Below, piece after piece: positions 43,272 to 51,886 of a stretch of DNA of 64,000 nucleotides. How positions within the stretch are numbered: position 1 is the first letter of the stretch; each line of letters opens with the position of its first letter. The notes under the pieces are model-generated. The model saw nothing but the letters and a program-made list of their open reading frames with translations, did not search any database and had not been told where the DNA came from. Source of the DNA: JAHRAW01 sp965203265 (GTDB lineage Bacteria > Pseudomonadota > Gammaproteobacteria > Arenicellales > Poriferihabitantaceae); contig CBDBBV010000002.1 in NCBI GenBank assembly GCA_965203265.1, positions 558,001-622,000 of the forward strand. The letters run 5' to 3'. The translations under genes were made by a program, and so were the position numbers.

Positions 43272-43607
43272 ATGAGTGAACTGAGATCAATCGCTACGCC
43301 GCTGTATCTGGCAAAGGGGTGGATGAAACTCCTTGCCGTAATGATGATCATCACGGCGGTCGTCACCGCGCTCAGCATAGTCGGACTACTCATCGCGTGG
43401 TTGCCGCTGTGGTTGGGCGTGTTGTTGTTCCAAGCGGCCAACCGAGCCGACGATGCCTATACCGGTGAAGACGAAGCGTCGTTGATCGCCGCGCTGGGGA
43501 AGATCAGAACGTTTTTCGTGATCAACGGCGTGCTCATGCTGATCTATCTGGTGTTGATGCTGTTCGGCATGATGTCCTTCGGCATGATCGCCGCGCTCGC
43601 CATGTAG
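43272..43607 (+). CDS. Small membrane protein, DUF5362-like
   Basis: A 111-aa protein with two or three membrane segments: LLAVMMIITAVVTALSIVGL, LIAWLPLWLGVLLFQAA and GVLMLIYLVLMLFGMMSF. The loop between them contains a DDAYTGEDEASL acidic stretch. It resembles DUF5362 proteins, for which no function is known. GGAGGAGAG at 43258-43266 precedes ATG 43272. It interrupts the polyamine transporter operon between potD and potB and could be co-transcribed with it. Confidence 0.7.
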   Translation: MSELRSIATPLYLAKGWMKLLAVMMIITAVVTALSIVGLLIAWLPLWLGVLLFQAANRADDAYTGEDEASLIAALGKIRTFFVINGVLMLIYLVLMLFGMMSFGMIAALAM

Positions 43608-43630
43608 CACCGAGGCGCGTTGCGAGAAAT

Positions 43631-44542
43631 ATGGTGCAGCGCAAATCGGCGATTTTTGCGGCGCTGGGATTGCCCGGCCTGCTGTGGCTGGCGGTGTTTT
43701 TCGTGGTGCCGCTGGGCTACATATTCGCCCTCGGCTTTTCCGAAAAGAGCGGCATCATCGGCCACGACCTGACCTGGACCCTCGACCATTACGCGCGCGC
43801 CTTCGAGCCGATCTATCTCGGCATATTCGTCAAATCCCTCATCATCGCCGCCGCCGCCACCTCGGTGTGTCTGCTGATCGGCTATCCGGTGGCGCTGGCG
43901 GTCGCCTTCGCGCCGCAGCGGATCAAAATGCCGCTCCTGCTGGCCATCACCCTGCCGTTCTGCATCAACATCATCATCCGCACCTACGCCCTCATCGCGG
44001 TTTTCCGCACCCGTGGATTCCTCAATTTCGCGCTGGAATGGCTGTGGGGAATCGGCGATACCCTGCTGCGCGCCGTCGGGCTGGACGGGTTGGGCGGATA
44101 CCAACCGCTGCAGTTGCTGTACACCAATGCGGCGGTGGCGCTCGGCGTCGGCTATGTCTTCCTGCCGTTCATGATACTGACCCTGTACGCCACGCTGGAG
44201 CGCCTCGATCGATCCTATCTGGAGGCTAGTTTGGACTTGGGCGCCGGCCATTGGCGCACCTTCGTCAAGGTGCTGTTGCCGCTGACCATGCCCGGTGTAG
44301 TCAGCGGGGTGATAATCGTGTTCGTGCCGGCGCTGGGCGCGTTCTTCATCGCCGATATGCTGGGCGGCGCCGACAGTCAATTGATCGGCAATGTGATCGA
44401 GCGGCAATTCCTCGGCGCCAACAACTGGCCCTTCGGCGCGGCGTTGTCGTTCCTGCTGATGTATCTGACTTTTGCCGCGGTCGCCCTGCGCCGGTTGCTG
44501 GCGGCGAGAGGCGCGCGGGAGGGCGGCAATGCGCAGGCGTGA
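43631..44542 (+). CDS. potB: Polyamine ABC transporter permease (PotB/PotH)
   Basis: A 303-aa inner-membrane permease with about six membrane segments. The first is FAALGLPGLLWLAVFFVVPL, and the cytoplasmic EAA loop is YLEASLDLGAGHWRTFVKVLLPL, here split as EASLDLGAG and LLPLTMPG. Related to PotB/PotH, the first permease of polyamine importers. It overlaps potC by 14 bases. Confidence 0.9.
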   Translation: MVQRKSAIFAALGLPGLLWLAVFFVVPLGYIFALGFSEKSGIIGHDLTWTLDHYARAFEPIYLGIFVKSLIIAAAATSVCLLIGYPVALAVAFAPQRIKMPLLLAITLPFCINIIIRTYALIAVFRTRGFLNFALEWLWGIGDTLLRAVGLDGLGGYQPLQLLYTNAAVALGVGYVFLPFMILTLYATLERLDRSYLEASLDLGAGHWRTFVKVLLPLTMPGVVSGVIIVFVPALGAFFIADMLGGADSQLIGNVIERQFLGANNWPFGAALSFLLMYLTFAAVALRRLLAARGAREGGNAQA

Positions 44543-45347
44543 GCCCCTCGACTATGCCGGCCGTTGGTGGATGCGGGGATTTCTCGCGCTGTTCTTCCTC
44601 GTGTTGTATGCGCCCATCGTCACGCTGGTGCTGTTCAGTTTCAATGACTCCAAGCGCAACATCGTGTGGCGCGGCTTCACCACCAAATACTATCTTCAAG
44701 CGATGGCAAACGACTCGCTTATCGCCGCCTTCGGCAACTCCCTGATCATCGCCGGAATCAGCATGATCGTCGCCGTCCTTCTGGGGGTGGCCGTGGCCGT
44801 GGGGCTGTGGAGATTCCGACTTCATTTCGCGCTGCGTGTTACCGCCGACGGGCTGTTGTTCCTGCCCATCGTCATTCCCGAGATCTGTCTGGGGGTCGCC
44901 ATGCTGGTGTTCTTCAATCAATGGTGGCCGCGGGATCTGGCGTGGCCGTTCAGCCTCGGCAACATCGTCATCGCCCACATCACCTTCATCTTCCCGTTCG
45001 TGGCGATTGTGGTGAGCGCGCGGCTGGCCTCGGTCAATCACGAGTTGGAGCAGGCGGCCATGGACCTGGGCGCCACCCAATGGCAGGCGCTGCGCGATAT
45101 TCTGTTGCCGCAAATTCGCCCCGCCATCATCGCCGCCGCGCTCATCGCCTTTACCCTGTCGCTGGACGACTTCGTCATCACCTACTTCACCGCCGGCCCC
45201 AACAGCATCACCCTACCGGTGAAGATCAATTCTCTGGTGCGCTTTTCGGTTACTCCGGAAGTCAACGCCGCCTCCACCGCACTCATCGCCATCACCATCG
45301 CCGCCGCGCTACTGGCCGTGAGATTGCGCGGCGGCAAGAACGGATAA
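44529..45347 (+). CDS. potC: Polyamine ABC transporter permease (PotC/PotI)
   Basis: A 272-aa permease, second of the pair. The N-terminal membrane segment is GFLALFFLVLYAPIVTLVLF followed by SFNDSKRNIVWRGF, typical of PotC/PotI; the EAA loop is QAAMDLGATQWQALRDILLP. ATG 44529 lies inside the end of potB. The alternative start at 44571 would remove the first charged residues only. Confidence 0.9.
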   Translation: MRRREPLDYAGRWWMRGFLALFFLVLYAPIVTLVLFSFNDSKRNIVWRGFTTKYYLQAMANDSLIAAFGNSLIIAGISMIVAVLLGVAVAVGLWRFRLHFALRVTADGLLFLPIVIPEICLGVAMLVFFNQWWPRDLAWPFSLGNIVIAHITFIFPFVAIVVSARLASVNHELEQAAMDLGATQWQALRDILLPQIRPAIIAAALIAFTLSLDDFVITYFTAGPNSITLPVKINSLVRFSVTPEVNAASTALIAITIAAALLAVRLRGGKNG

Positions 45348-45374
45348 GGGGGGAGGGGGAGGGGGTATCAGGCC

Positions 45375-46466
45375 ATGGCGCGCGCACTCATCGAAATACG
45401 CAATGTCAGCAAGCATTTCGGCTCGGCTCCGGGTGCGGGCGCGGCTGTCAACGGAGTTTCGCTGGATATTCACGATGCGGAATTCCTCGTGCTGCTCGGC
45501 CCATCCGGATGCGGCAAGACCACTCTGCTGCGTTTGTTAGGCGGCTTCGAAAACCCCACCGCCGGCAACATTCGACTGGACGGGCGCGATCTCACCGCCT
45601 TGCCGCCCAACAAGCGCCCGCTCAACATGGTGTTTCAATCCTACGCGGTCTTCCCCCATCTCAATGTGCGCGACAACATCGGGTACGGCCTGCAGATGGA
45701 GCGCGTGGCCAGAGCCGAACGCGAGCGACGGGTGGCCGAGGCGCTGGCATTGGTGCGGCTGGACGGATTGGGCGAGCGCCACGCCCATGAATTGTCCGGC
45801 GGCCAGTGCCAACGGGTGGCGTTGGCGCGAGCTTTGGTGAAGCGCCCACGAGTGTTGCTGCTGGACGAACCGCTGTCGGCACTCGACGCCAAACTGCGCG
45901 AGACCATGCAAAATGAATTGGTCAAACTGCAACACACGGTCGGCATAACATTCGTACTGGTCACCCACGATCAGGACGAAGCACTCTCCATGGCCGAGCG
46001 CGTCGCCGTCATGGAACACGGACGCATCCGCCAACTGGACACCCCGCGGAATCTGTACGAAGCGCCGCGAAATCGCTTTGTCGCGGATTTCGTTGGACGC
46101 ATGAACATCCTGCCGGCGCGTGCCATCGCCGAGCGGCGTTATGCCGTGGTGGGGCTCGGCGAAATCACTGCTATCGGGGGGAATCCGGACGCAGCTTTCG
46201 TTGCCATTCGACCGGAGAAACTGTGTGTTTCAATCGAAAAACCGGTTGGTGACGATTTGTACGCCCGCGATGCGATTATCGAAAACATCGCTTATTACGG
46301 CGGCGAGACTGTTCTTACTGTGAGAACGGATTCGATTGGAAGCGGGAGTGGCGCGGTTTTGACTGTCGCCGTTCCCAACAGTCGTCGTGATGCCGTTGTT
46401 CCCGCTATCGGCGAGCGGGTGGTTGTGTGGTGGCGGGGGGATGATGTGATTACGTTGGTGGAGTGA
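45375..46466 (+). CDS. potA: Polyamine ABC transporter ATP-binding protein
   Basis: A 363-aa ATPase: Walker A GPSGCGKTT, Q-loop in MVFQSYAVFPHL, signature LSGGQCQRVALARALV, Walker B VLLLDEPLSALD, and H-loop VTHDQDEAL. The C-terminal regulatory TOBE-type barrel follows (residues about 240-360). It closes the operon and energises uptake of putrescine or spermidine. The signature has Cys where Gln is usual, which is unlikely to matter. Confidence 0.94.
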   Translation: MARALIEIRNVSKHFGSAPGAGAAVNGVSLDIHDAEFLVLLGPSGCGKTTLLRLLGGFENPTAGNIRLDGRDLTALPPNKRPLNMVFQSYAVFPHLNVRDNIGYGLQMERVARAERERRVAEALALVRLDGLGERHAHELSGGQCQRVALARALVKRPRVLLLDEPLSALDAKLRETMQNELVKLQHTVGITFVLVTHDQDEALSMAERVAVMEHGRIRQLDTPRNLYEAPRNRFVADFVGRMNILPARAIAERRYAVVGLGEITAIGGNPDAAFVAIRPEKLCVSIEKPVGDDLYARDAIIENIAYYGGETVLTVRTDSIGSGSGAVLTVAVPNSRRDAVVPAIGERVVVWWRGDDVITLVE

Positions 46467-46473
46467 GGGGGGA

Positions 46474-46502
46474 TTGACATGAAGTGGGTTTTTTGGTGCA
46501 AT
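46474..46502 (+). promoter_or_regulatory. Sigma-70 type promoter for the PD-(D/E)XK gene
   Basis: TTGACA at 46474-46479, a 17-base spacer and TGCAAT at 46497-46502 (4 of 6). The -10 element overlaps the first ATG of the frame, which argues for the start at 46540. It would give this AT-rich gene its own transcript, separate from the pot operon. Confidence 0.5.
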
Positions 46503-46539
46503 GAACTTTCTCTTGAAACCAGAACCATTGGAGGTTGCT

Positions 46540-47523
46540 GTGGAAAATTCAGTACTATCGCAGATACTAGGCGAGTTGGGTGAATCCAATGAAAAAACCG
46601 CAAACATCGGAATTTGCTATCTCTTGAATAAGTATCCGGCTGCGCGAGAAGCGTTAAAATCTGTATTGGGTATGGATACGATTCCAATTTGTTATGAGAC
46701 GGAACAATGGATTAAGTCCGGTGGTCGACCAGATATTGTCGGTACGGATGCAGATAACAAAAATACTGTTTTTATCGAAGGGAAATTTGGGGCGAGGTTG
46801 ACAGACAAACAGATTAACAGTTATCTGGCTGATCTGGATGAAAAGGGGAGATTGTTGTTTCTCGTCCCGGCTAAAAGAACAGCGGAAATAGAATCAGAGT
46901 TGGAAGAAAAGATTGGTGATAAAGATGAAAGATGGGCCGTCCGTTCATGGAGTAAATTTTTGAAGTGTGTTGAACAGAATAGTAACCAAAAGAACGACGC
47001 TGATTTTGCTAATTTGGCCAGTGATCTTGCGCAACTAAAAGCATTTTTTGAAAAGATTGAAGTAGAGGAGATGCCGCCGTTGAGTGAGTATGATCTTGAC
47101 TCGATACATGGCAAGATAGCCATGCACCTGTCAGATGTGATTTATACATGCAGCGGAAAGATCAAAGGATGGGCATGTGAAATCCGTGAAAAAAACCACA
47201 AATATGGCACTTATTTTGAGATTTATTCTCGTGATTTTGGGTGTGATTTATATGTTGGGAATGATGAATGGTTTCGCTACAAAGATCGTACTTCTACACC
47301 TATTTGGCTGTCCGTATATGTAAAGGATGGTGGTCCAAAAATTACGGATACAAGCATTAAAAATGCCCTAAGAAATTTCGATCAAAAAAACGCATATGAT
47401 CGTTTGCTTGGCATTATTCTTGAGGTAGAAATGGACAAAGAAGAAGTCGTTGATCACATCGTAAAACGAGTGAAAGAAACCTTGAATTATTTGAACGAAA
47501 ATGTTGACAGACGAACAGATTAA
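46540..47523 (+). CDS. PD-(D/E)XK nuclease-like protein, function unknown
   Basis: A 327-aa AT-rich gene between potA and the Smr gene. The N-terminal half has a PD-(D/E)XK pattern: GGRPDIVGT (D65), then NTVFIEGKFGARLTDKQINSY (E80, K82, Q91), split here as FIEGKFG and TDKQINSY. The C-terminal half is a separate domain of unknown role (WACEIREKNHKYGTYFEIY). The frame opens at ATG 46501, but GTG 46540 is chosen because GGAGG at 46530-46534 lies 5 bases before it and the promoter covers 46501. Its stop and the Smr stop share TTAA at 47520-47523. A restriction or defence role is possible. Confidence 0.7.
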   Translation: MENSVLSQILGELGESNEKTANIGICYLLNKYPAAREALKSVLGMDTIPICYETEQWIKSGGRPDIVGTDADNKNTVFIEGKFGARLTDKQINSYLADLDEKGRLLFLVPAKRTAEIESELEEKIGDKDERWAVRSWSKFLKCVEQNSNQKNDADFANLASDLAQLKAFFEKIEVEEMPPLSEYDLDSIHGKIAMHLSDVIYTCSGKIKGWACEIREKNHKYGTYFEIYSRDFGCDLYVGNDEWFRYKDRTSTPIWLSVYVKDGGPKITDTSIKNALRNFDQKNAYDRLLGIILEVEMDKEEVVDHIVKRVKETLNYLNENVDRRTD

Positions 47524-48050
47524 CGACCTCTTCCCACACGCAACAACACATAAACCGCCCCCGTCCCTCCATCCCTCGGCAACGCCGAGCAAAACGCCTT
47601 CACCTCAGGCTGTTGCTTCAGCCAGTTCAAGGTGTATGGTTTCAACACCCCACCGGGTTGGCCGCTGCGCAGGCCCTTTCCGTGGATGATCAGCACTGTG
47701 TGATGACCCGTGTTGACGGCGTCCGACAGGAAGTCGGCGAGTAGATCGTCCGCTTCGACGGTGGTGTGGCCGTGTAGGTCGAGGATTTCGCTGTAGCGGT
47801 AGTCGCCGCGTTTCAGTTTGCGAATGACTTTGTTTTGTAGGCCGCCGCGGGCGAATAGTACGGGGCCGTCTTCGGTTTCATCGATTCGCACTCCGGGGTT
47901 CGGAGTTGCTTCGGTTGCGCGCGGCGTGGGGATTGCAGGCGGGGATTGCCGTTGGCGGAGGTGCACTTTGGGCCGGTTGCGTTTGCTGTCCGCCATCGCT
48001 CGGCGAAACAGTGAGAAATCGTCCTCGGCGTCGTCGTTCTTGCCGGACAC
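47520..48050 (-). CDS. Smr-domain endonuclease-like protein
   Basis: A 176-aa protein with a C-terminal Smr domain: ILDLHGHTTVEADDLLADFL and the catalytic-like HGKGLRSGQPGGVLK. The N-terminal 80 residues are basic and disordered-looking. Small Smr proteins of E. coli (SmrA/SmrB) cleave RNA at collided ribosomes or nick DNA. The gene is convergent with the nuclease-like gene, with shared stop bases, and its start is 31 bases from the trxB stop, so trxB-smr transcription is possible. Confidence 0.87.
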   Translation of the reverse strand: MSGKNDDAEDDFSLFRRAMADSKRNRPKVHLRQRQSPPAIPTPRATEATPNPGVRIDETEDGPVLFARGGLQNKVIRKLKRGDYRYSEILDLHGHTTVEADDLLADFLSDAVNTGHHTVLIIHGKGLRSGQPGGVLKPYTLNWLKQQPEVKAFCSALPRDGGTGAVYVLLRVGRGR

Positions 48051-48080
48051 TTTTTTCGCCGTTACCCTGAGGCTCAGCCC

Positions 48081-49034
48081 TCAGCCGCCCTGAAGATACC
48101 GATCGGCGTCAAGCGCCGCCATGCAGCCGCTGCCAGCCGAGGTTACCGCCTGTCGATACACGTGATCCATGACATCGCCGCACGCGAACACGCCCTCGAC
48201 GCTGGTACAGGTGGCATCGCCGTCGCTGCCGCCGCGAGTGACCAGATAGTCGCCTCGCATTTCCAGCTGGCCGCGAAACAGGTCGGTGTTGGGGGTGTGG
48301 CCGATGGCGATGAATATGCCCATCAGCGGGATTTCGCATCTAGCGTGATCGTGTACATTTTCGATTCTCATGCCGGTTACTCCGATTTCATCGCCGAGGA
48401 CTTCGCTCAGAATGTGATCCCATTCGATGACGATGTTGCCGCCATTTTCCGTGGTTTGCGCCATCAGGCGATCCTGCAAAATCGCTTCGGCGCGCAGGGC
48501 GTCGCGGCGGTGCACCAGAGTCACCCGGCGGGCGATGTTGGCCAGATAGAGGGCCTCCTCGACCGCGGTATTGCCGCCGCCGATCACCGCCACATCCTGA
48601 TTCTTATAGAAAAATCCATCGCAGGTGGCGCACGCGGAAACCCCCTTGCCTCGATAAAATTGCTCCGAGGGCAGGCCGAGATACTTGGCGGTGGCGCCGG
48701 TGGCGATGATCAGGGCGTCGCAGGTATACACGCCGGAATCGCCGTGCAGCGTGAACGGCTTGCGCGCCACTTCGGCGGTGTGAATGTGGTCGACGATCAC
48801 CTGCGTGTCGAATCGCTCGGCGTGCCGCCGCATACGCTCCATCAGCGCCGGACCGAGCACGCTGTCGGCGTCTCCGGGCCAGTTGTCCACATCGGTGGTG
48901 GTGGTCAGTTGGCCGCCCTGTTCGATGCCGGTGATCAGCGTCGGGCGCAGATTGGCGCGAGCGGCATAGATCGCGGCGGAATAGCCGGCCGGCCCGGAAC
49001 CCAGAATCAGCACTCGGCAGTGGGTCGTCTTCAT
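48081..49034 (-). CDS. trxB: Thioredoxin-disulfide reductase
   Basis: A 317-aa NADPH-dependent reductase for thioredoxin (trxA at 7357). FAD motif LILGSGPAGYSAAIYAARA at the N-terminus, redox-active C135 and C138 in SACATCDGFFY, NADPH motif VAVIGGGNTAVEEALYLA, and the C-terminal GVFACGDVMDHVYRQAVTSAG in part. A small hairpin (CTGAGG/CCTCAG at 48067-48084) covers the stop codon. Confidence 0.96.
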   Translation of the reverse strand: MKTTHCRVLILGSGPAGYSAAIYAARANLRPTLITGIEQGGQLTTTTDVDNWPGDADSVLGPALMERMRRHAERFDTQVIVDHIHTAEVARKPFTLHGDSGVYTCDALIIATGATAKYLGLPSEQFYRGKGVSACATCDGFFYKNQDVAVIGGGNTAVEEALYLANIARRVTLVHRRDALRAEAILQDRLMAQTTENGGNIVIEWDHILSEVLGDEIGVTGMRIENVHDHARCEIPLMGIFIAIGHTPNTDLFRGQLEMRGDYLVTRGGSDGDATCTSVEGVFACGDVMDHVYRQAVTSAGSGCMAALDADRYLQGG

Positions 49035-49070
49035 TATGGGATGCGAGCGGGGGCGGCGCGCGTCGAGTCG

Positions 49071-50264
49071 CTAGCGCAAACTTTGGTAATAGTCCATCAG
49101 AATCCGCGCCACTTCCGGGCGGGAAAATTCCGGCGGCGGGGCGATGCCGTTGCCCAGCATTTCCCGCACGCGGGTGCCCGACAGCAGCACGAAATCCGAG
49201 AGATCGTGATCCGGCGCCTCCCGCATCATCACCACCTTGTCGAGTTTCTTCGAGTAGGCGGTATGGTCGGCGCGGAATATCTCGATCTCGAGGGCACCGG
49301 CGGGCACTTCATCGTCGAAAATGGTCTGCGAGTCGAAGGCGCCGTAGTACGCCCCCACGCCGGCGTGGTCGCGTCCGATGATCAGATGGGTGGCGCCCAT
49401 GTTCTGGCGAAACACGGCGTGCAGCACCGCTTCTCGCGGCCCGGCGTACAGCATGTCGAATCCATAACCGGCGATCATCACGCTGTTCGGCGGGAAATAG
49501 CGCGCCACCATCTCGCGGATGGCGGCTTCGCGCACCTCGGCGGGGATGTCGTCGGGCTTGAGTTTCCCCAGCAGCATGTGAATGACGCAGCCGTCGGCGC
49601 CAAGCCGCTGCATGGCGATGCGGCACAGCTCCTCGTGCGCCAAGTGCATGGGGTTGCGCGTTTGAAACGCCACGGTCTTGCGCCAGCCATTGGCCTCGAT
49701 GCGCGCCCGAATTTGCGCCGCGGTGCGGAAGGTGGCGGCGAATTCGCTCTCGAAGTAGCTGAAATTGAGCACGCGAATCGGCCCCGAAAGCGCCGTGCGC
49801 CCCTGTTCCATGAAGGCGCGGACGCCGGGGTGGGCGGCATCGGTGGTGGCGTATACCCGCTCGCTGATGCGCGCCATTTCCGCCTCGCTGAATGTTTCCA
49901 CGGCGGCGACCTCCATCACCGCCAGCACCGGATTGCCCGCCACATTGGGGTCGCGCAGGGCAATCTCAGAGTGGCGGGCGCCGCCCAGAGCAGCGGCGGA
50001 TTCGACCAAGCACAGCACCGGAGTCGGCCAGAACAGGCCGGCGCGGGTGTGCATGGCGTCGGCGACGCCGAGCGCGTCGCCCTTGTCCATGAAGCCGTCC
50101 AGCGGGTTGAAGTAACCGGCTCCCAGCATGACCGCGTTGGCCGCGCCGGCCGAACTCATCAGCACCGACGGCATATCGCGAGCCTGCGCCGCCATCTCCG
50201 CGTTTTCTTCCGGGTCGGCGATGTGCAGGGGGTTGAGGCGCTCGGAGCCGTGCGGCTTGATCAT
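49071..50264 (-). CDS. sat: Sulfate adenylyltransferase (ATP sulfurylase, Sat type)
   Basis: A 397-aa homo-oligomeric ATP sulfurylase: VAFQTRNPMHLAHEEL (HXGH-like nucleotide site), GRDHAGVGAYYG and DFVLLSGTRVREML. It couples sulfate and ATP to APS. This is the Sat family, not CysDN. No APS reductase or dsr gene is in view, so assimilatory and sulfur-oxidation roles cannot be told apart. ATG 50264 is chosen by homology (IKPHGSERLNPLHI); the frame runs 44 codons further into the DAHP synthase gene. Confidence 0.92.
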   Translation of the reverse strand: MIKPHGSERLNPLHIADPEENAEMAAQARDMPSVLMSSAGAANAVMLGAGYFNPLDGFMDKGDALGVADAMHTRAGLFWPTPVLCLVESAAALGGARHSEIALRDPNVAGNPVLAVMEVAAVETFSEAEMARISERVYATTDAAHPGVRAFMEQGRTALSGPIRVLNFSYFESEFAATFRTAAQIRARIEANGWRKTVAFQTRNPMHLAHEELCRIAMQRLGADGCVIHMLLGKLKPDDIPAEVREAAIREMVARYFPPNSVMIAGYGFDMLYAGPREAVLHAVFRQNMGATHLIIGRDHAGVGAYYGAFDSQTIFDDEVPAGALEIEIFRADHTAYSKKLDKVVMMREAPDHDLSDFVLLSGTRVREMLGNGIAPPPEFSRPEVARILMDYYQSLR

Positions 50265-50286
50265 GGCGTTGGCATCGGCATTGGCA

Positions 50287-51384
50287 CTACCGAGCCGAGG
50301 CCGCCATGCCCACGGGCGCGCCGCCGCCAACCCGCCGCCGGGCGCGTACCGCCGCGGCCAGCTCGGCGAGCATTTCTTCGGTGGCGTCGAGGCCAATGCA
50401 GGCGTCCGTGATGCTCTGCCCGTAGACCAGCGGTTGGCCGCTCACCACTTCCTGACGCCCGGCCACCAGATGGCTTTCGATCATCACGCCGATGATGCGC
50501 CGCTCGCCCTCGGCGACCTGCGCGGCCACGTGCTTGCACACGCGCCGCTGGTTTTCCGGAATTTTCTCGCTGTTGGCGTGACTGAAGTCGATCATCATGC
50601 GCGCCGGCAAGCCCGCCGCCCGCAGTTTCCCGCCGGCCTCGTCGACGCTCGCGGCGTCGTAATTGGGGCGTTTGCCGCCGCGTAGGATGATGTGGCAATC
50701 GTGGTTGCCCGAGGTGGTGTAGATGGCCGAATGCCCCGCTTTGGTGAGCGACAGGAAATGGTGCGGGCGGGCGGCCGCGCGGATGCCGTCCACGGCGATG
50801 TCGAGGTTGCCGTTGGTGCCGTTCTTCAGCCCCACCGGGCAGGACAGACCCGAGGCCAACTCGCGGTGCACCTGACTCTCGGTGGTGCGCGCGCCGATGG
50901 CGCCCCAGGAAATCAGGTCGGCCACATATTGCGGCGTGATGATGTCGAGATACTCGGTGCCGGCGGGGACGCCGATGCTGTTGAGATCGAGCAGCAGCTG
51001 GCGGGCGAGGGCGAGGCCCTTGTTGATGTCGAAGGTGTCGTTCAGGTCGGGATCGTTGATCAAGCCCTTCCAACCCACGGTGGTGCGCGGCTTCTCGAAA
51101 TACACCCGCATGACGATCAGCAGGTCGTCTCGATGGGCGCGCATCAGCGGCAGCAGCCGGTTGCCGTAGTCGAGAGCCGCTTTGGTGTCGTGAATCGAGC
51201 AGGGGCCGGCTACCACCAGAATTCGATCGTCCCGACCCTCCAGCACATCGTGGATGTCTTGCCGAGTCCGCACCGTGGTTTCCACGGCTTGGTCGTTGAG
51301 CGGGAAGCGCGCGATCAACTCGTCCGGGTTGATCACGTGGGCGATGCCGGTGATTCTCAGATCGTCGGTTTTGGCGGAATTCAC
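50287..51384 (-). CDS. aroG: 3-deoxy-7-phosphoheptulonate (DAHP) synthase, class I
   Basis: A 365-aa first enzyme of the shikimate pathway (phosphoenolpyruvate plus erythrose 4-phosphate). VVAGPCSIHD, MRVYFEKPRTTVGWKG, and IDFSHANSEK are family signatures. It matches the AroF/AroG/AroH group; the isozyme, and therefore the feedback inhibitor, cannot be read, so the symbol is provisional. The start is 136 bases upstream of the rpmF promoter, in the opposite direction. sat follows by 22 bases. Confidence 0.93.
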   Translation of the reverse strand: MNSAKTDDLRITGIAHVINPDELIARFPLNDQAVETTVRTRQDIHDVLEGRDDRILVVAGPCSIHDTKAALDYGNRLLPLMRAHRDDLLIVMRVYFEKPRTTVGWKGLINDPDLNDTFDINKGLALARQLLLDLNSIGVPAGTEYLDIITPQYVADLISWGAIGARTTESQVHRELASGLSCPVGLKNGTNGNLDIAVDGIRAAARPHHFLSLTKAGHSAIYTTSGNHDCHIILRGGKRPNYDAASVDEAGGKLRAAGLPARMMIDFSHANSEKIPENQRRVCKHVAAQVAEGERRIIGVMIESHLVAGRQEVVSGQPLVYGQSITDACIGLDATEEMLAELAAAVRARRRVGGGAPVGMAASAR

Positions 51385-51520
51385 TTCGGTTTCCAGCGGG
51401 AAAACAACAAGAGGCCGATTGTACGGCCATCCTGCGCCGGTGTTAAGGTTCTATCGCGGAAAAAGCGGGAGAAAATGCACCGCGAGAATTTCGCGTCGCT
51501 CGCCGCAATCGGCAAACCTT

Positions 51521-51549
51521 TTGACTGGGGCATCGCAAACGACTATACT
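51521..51549 (+). promoter_or_regulatory. Near-consensus sigma-70 promoter for rpmF-plsX-fab
   Basis: TTGACT (51521-51526), exactly 17 bases, TATACT (51544-51549). Each hexamer differs from consensus in one position. It lies about 100 bases upstream of rpmF in the gap between divergent genes, and is the best promoter in the window. Confidence 0.78.
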
Positions 51550-51650
51550 CACGCGCTTATTTAGCCCGGCCCGGCGCGGATTCACCCGTAGGTTAAACGC
51601 TCAGCGCTCAGGCACTCAGGCCGCCGAACCCTATCAGCAGCGAGGAAATC

Positions 51651-51833
51651 ATGGCTGTCCAGAAAAGTCGCAAAACCCCTTCAAAACGAGGCATGCGTCG
51701 CTCCCACGACTCTCTCGGGGAAGCGCCCCTTTCCATCGATTCCGTCACCGGCGAACTGCATCGCCGCCACCACATCACCGCCGACGGCTACTACCGCGGC
51801 AAGAAACTGGTTCACCGCACCAGCGGCGACTGA
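51651..51833 (+). CDS. rpmF: 50S ribosomal protein L32
   Basis: A 60-aa L32: VQKSRKTPSKRGMRRSHD, then SVTGELHRRHHI and a C-terminus YYRGKKLVHR. It is the type without zinc-binding cysteines, as in E. coli. It heads the fatty-acid/phospholipid cluster, as in other gammaproteobacteria, and is followed by plsX at 53 bases. The yceD gene that often precedes rpmF is not present here. Confidence 0.96.
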   Translation: MAVQKSRKTPSKRGMRRSHDSLGEAPLSIDSVTGELHRRHHITADGYYRGKKLVHRTSGD

Positions 51834-51886
51834 AGCCGGCGCGCCGGAGCCGGAGTTGCCGGCTGCGAGCGCCGATCTTCCGAGTA

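Noticed and set aside
49071..50264. Evidence for dissimilatory sulfur metabolism from sat
   Set aside because: Sat alone also serves assimilation. No apr, dsr or sox genes are visible.
51254..51886. A long N-terminal extension of PlsX
   Set aside because: The upstream frame crosses the promoter and rpmF and is not homologous. Normal PlsX starts at 51887.
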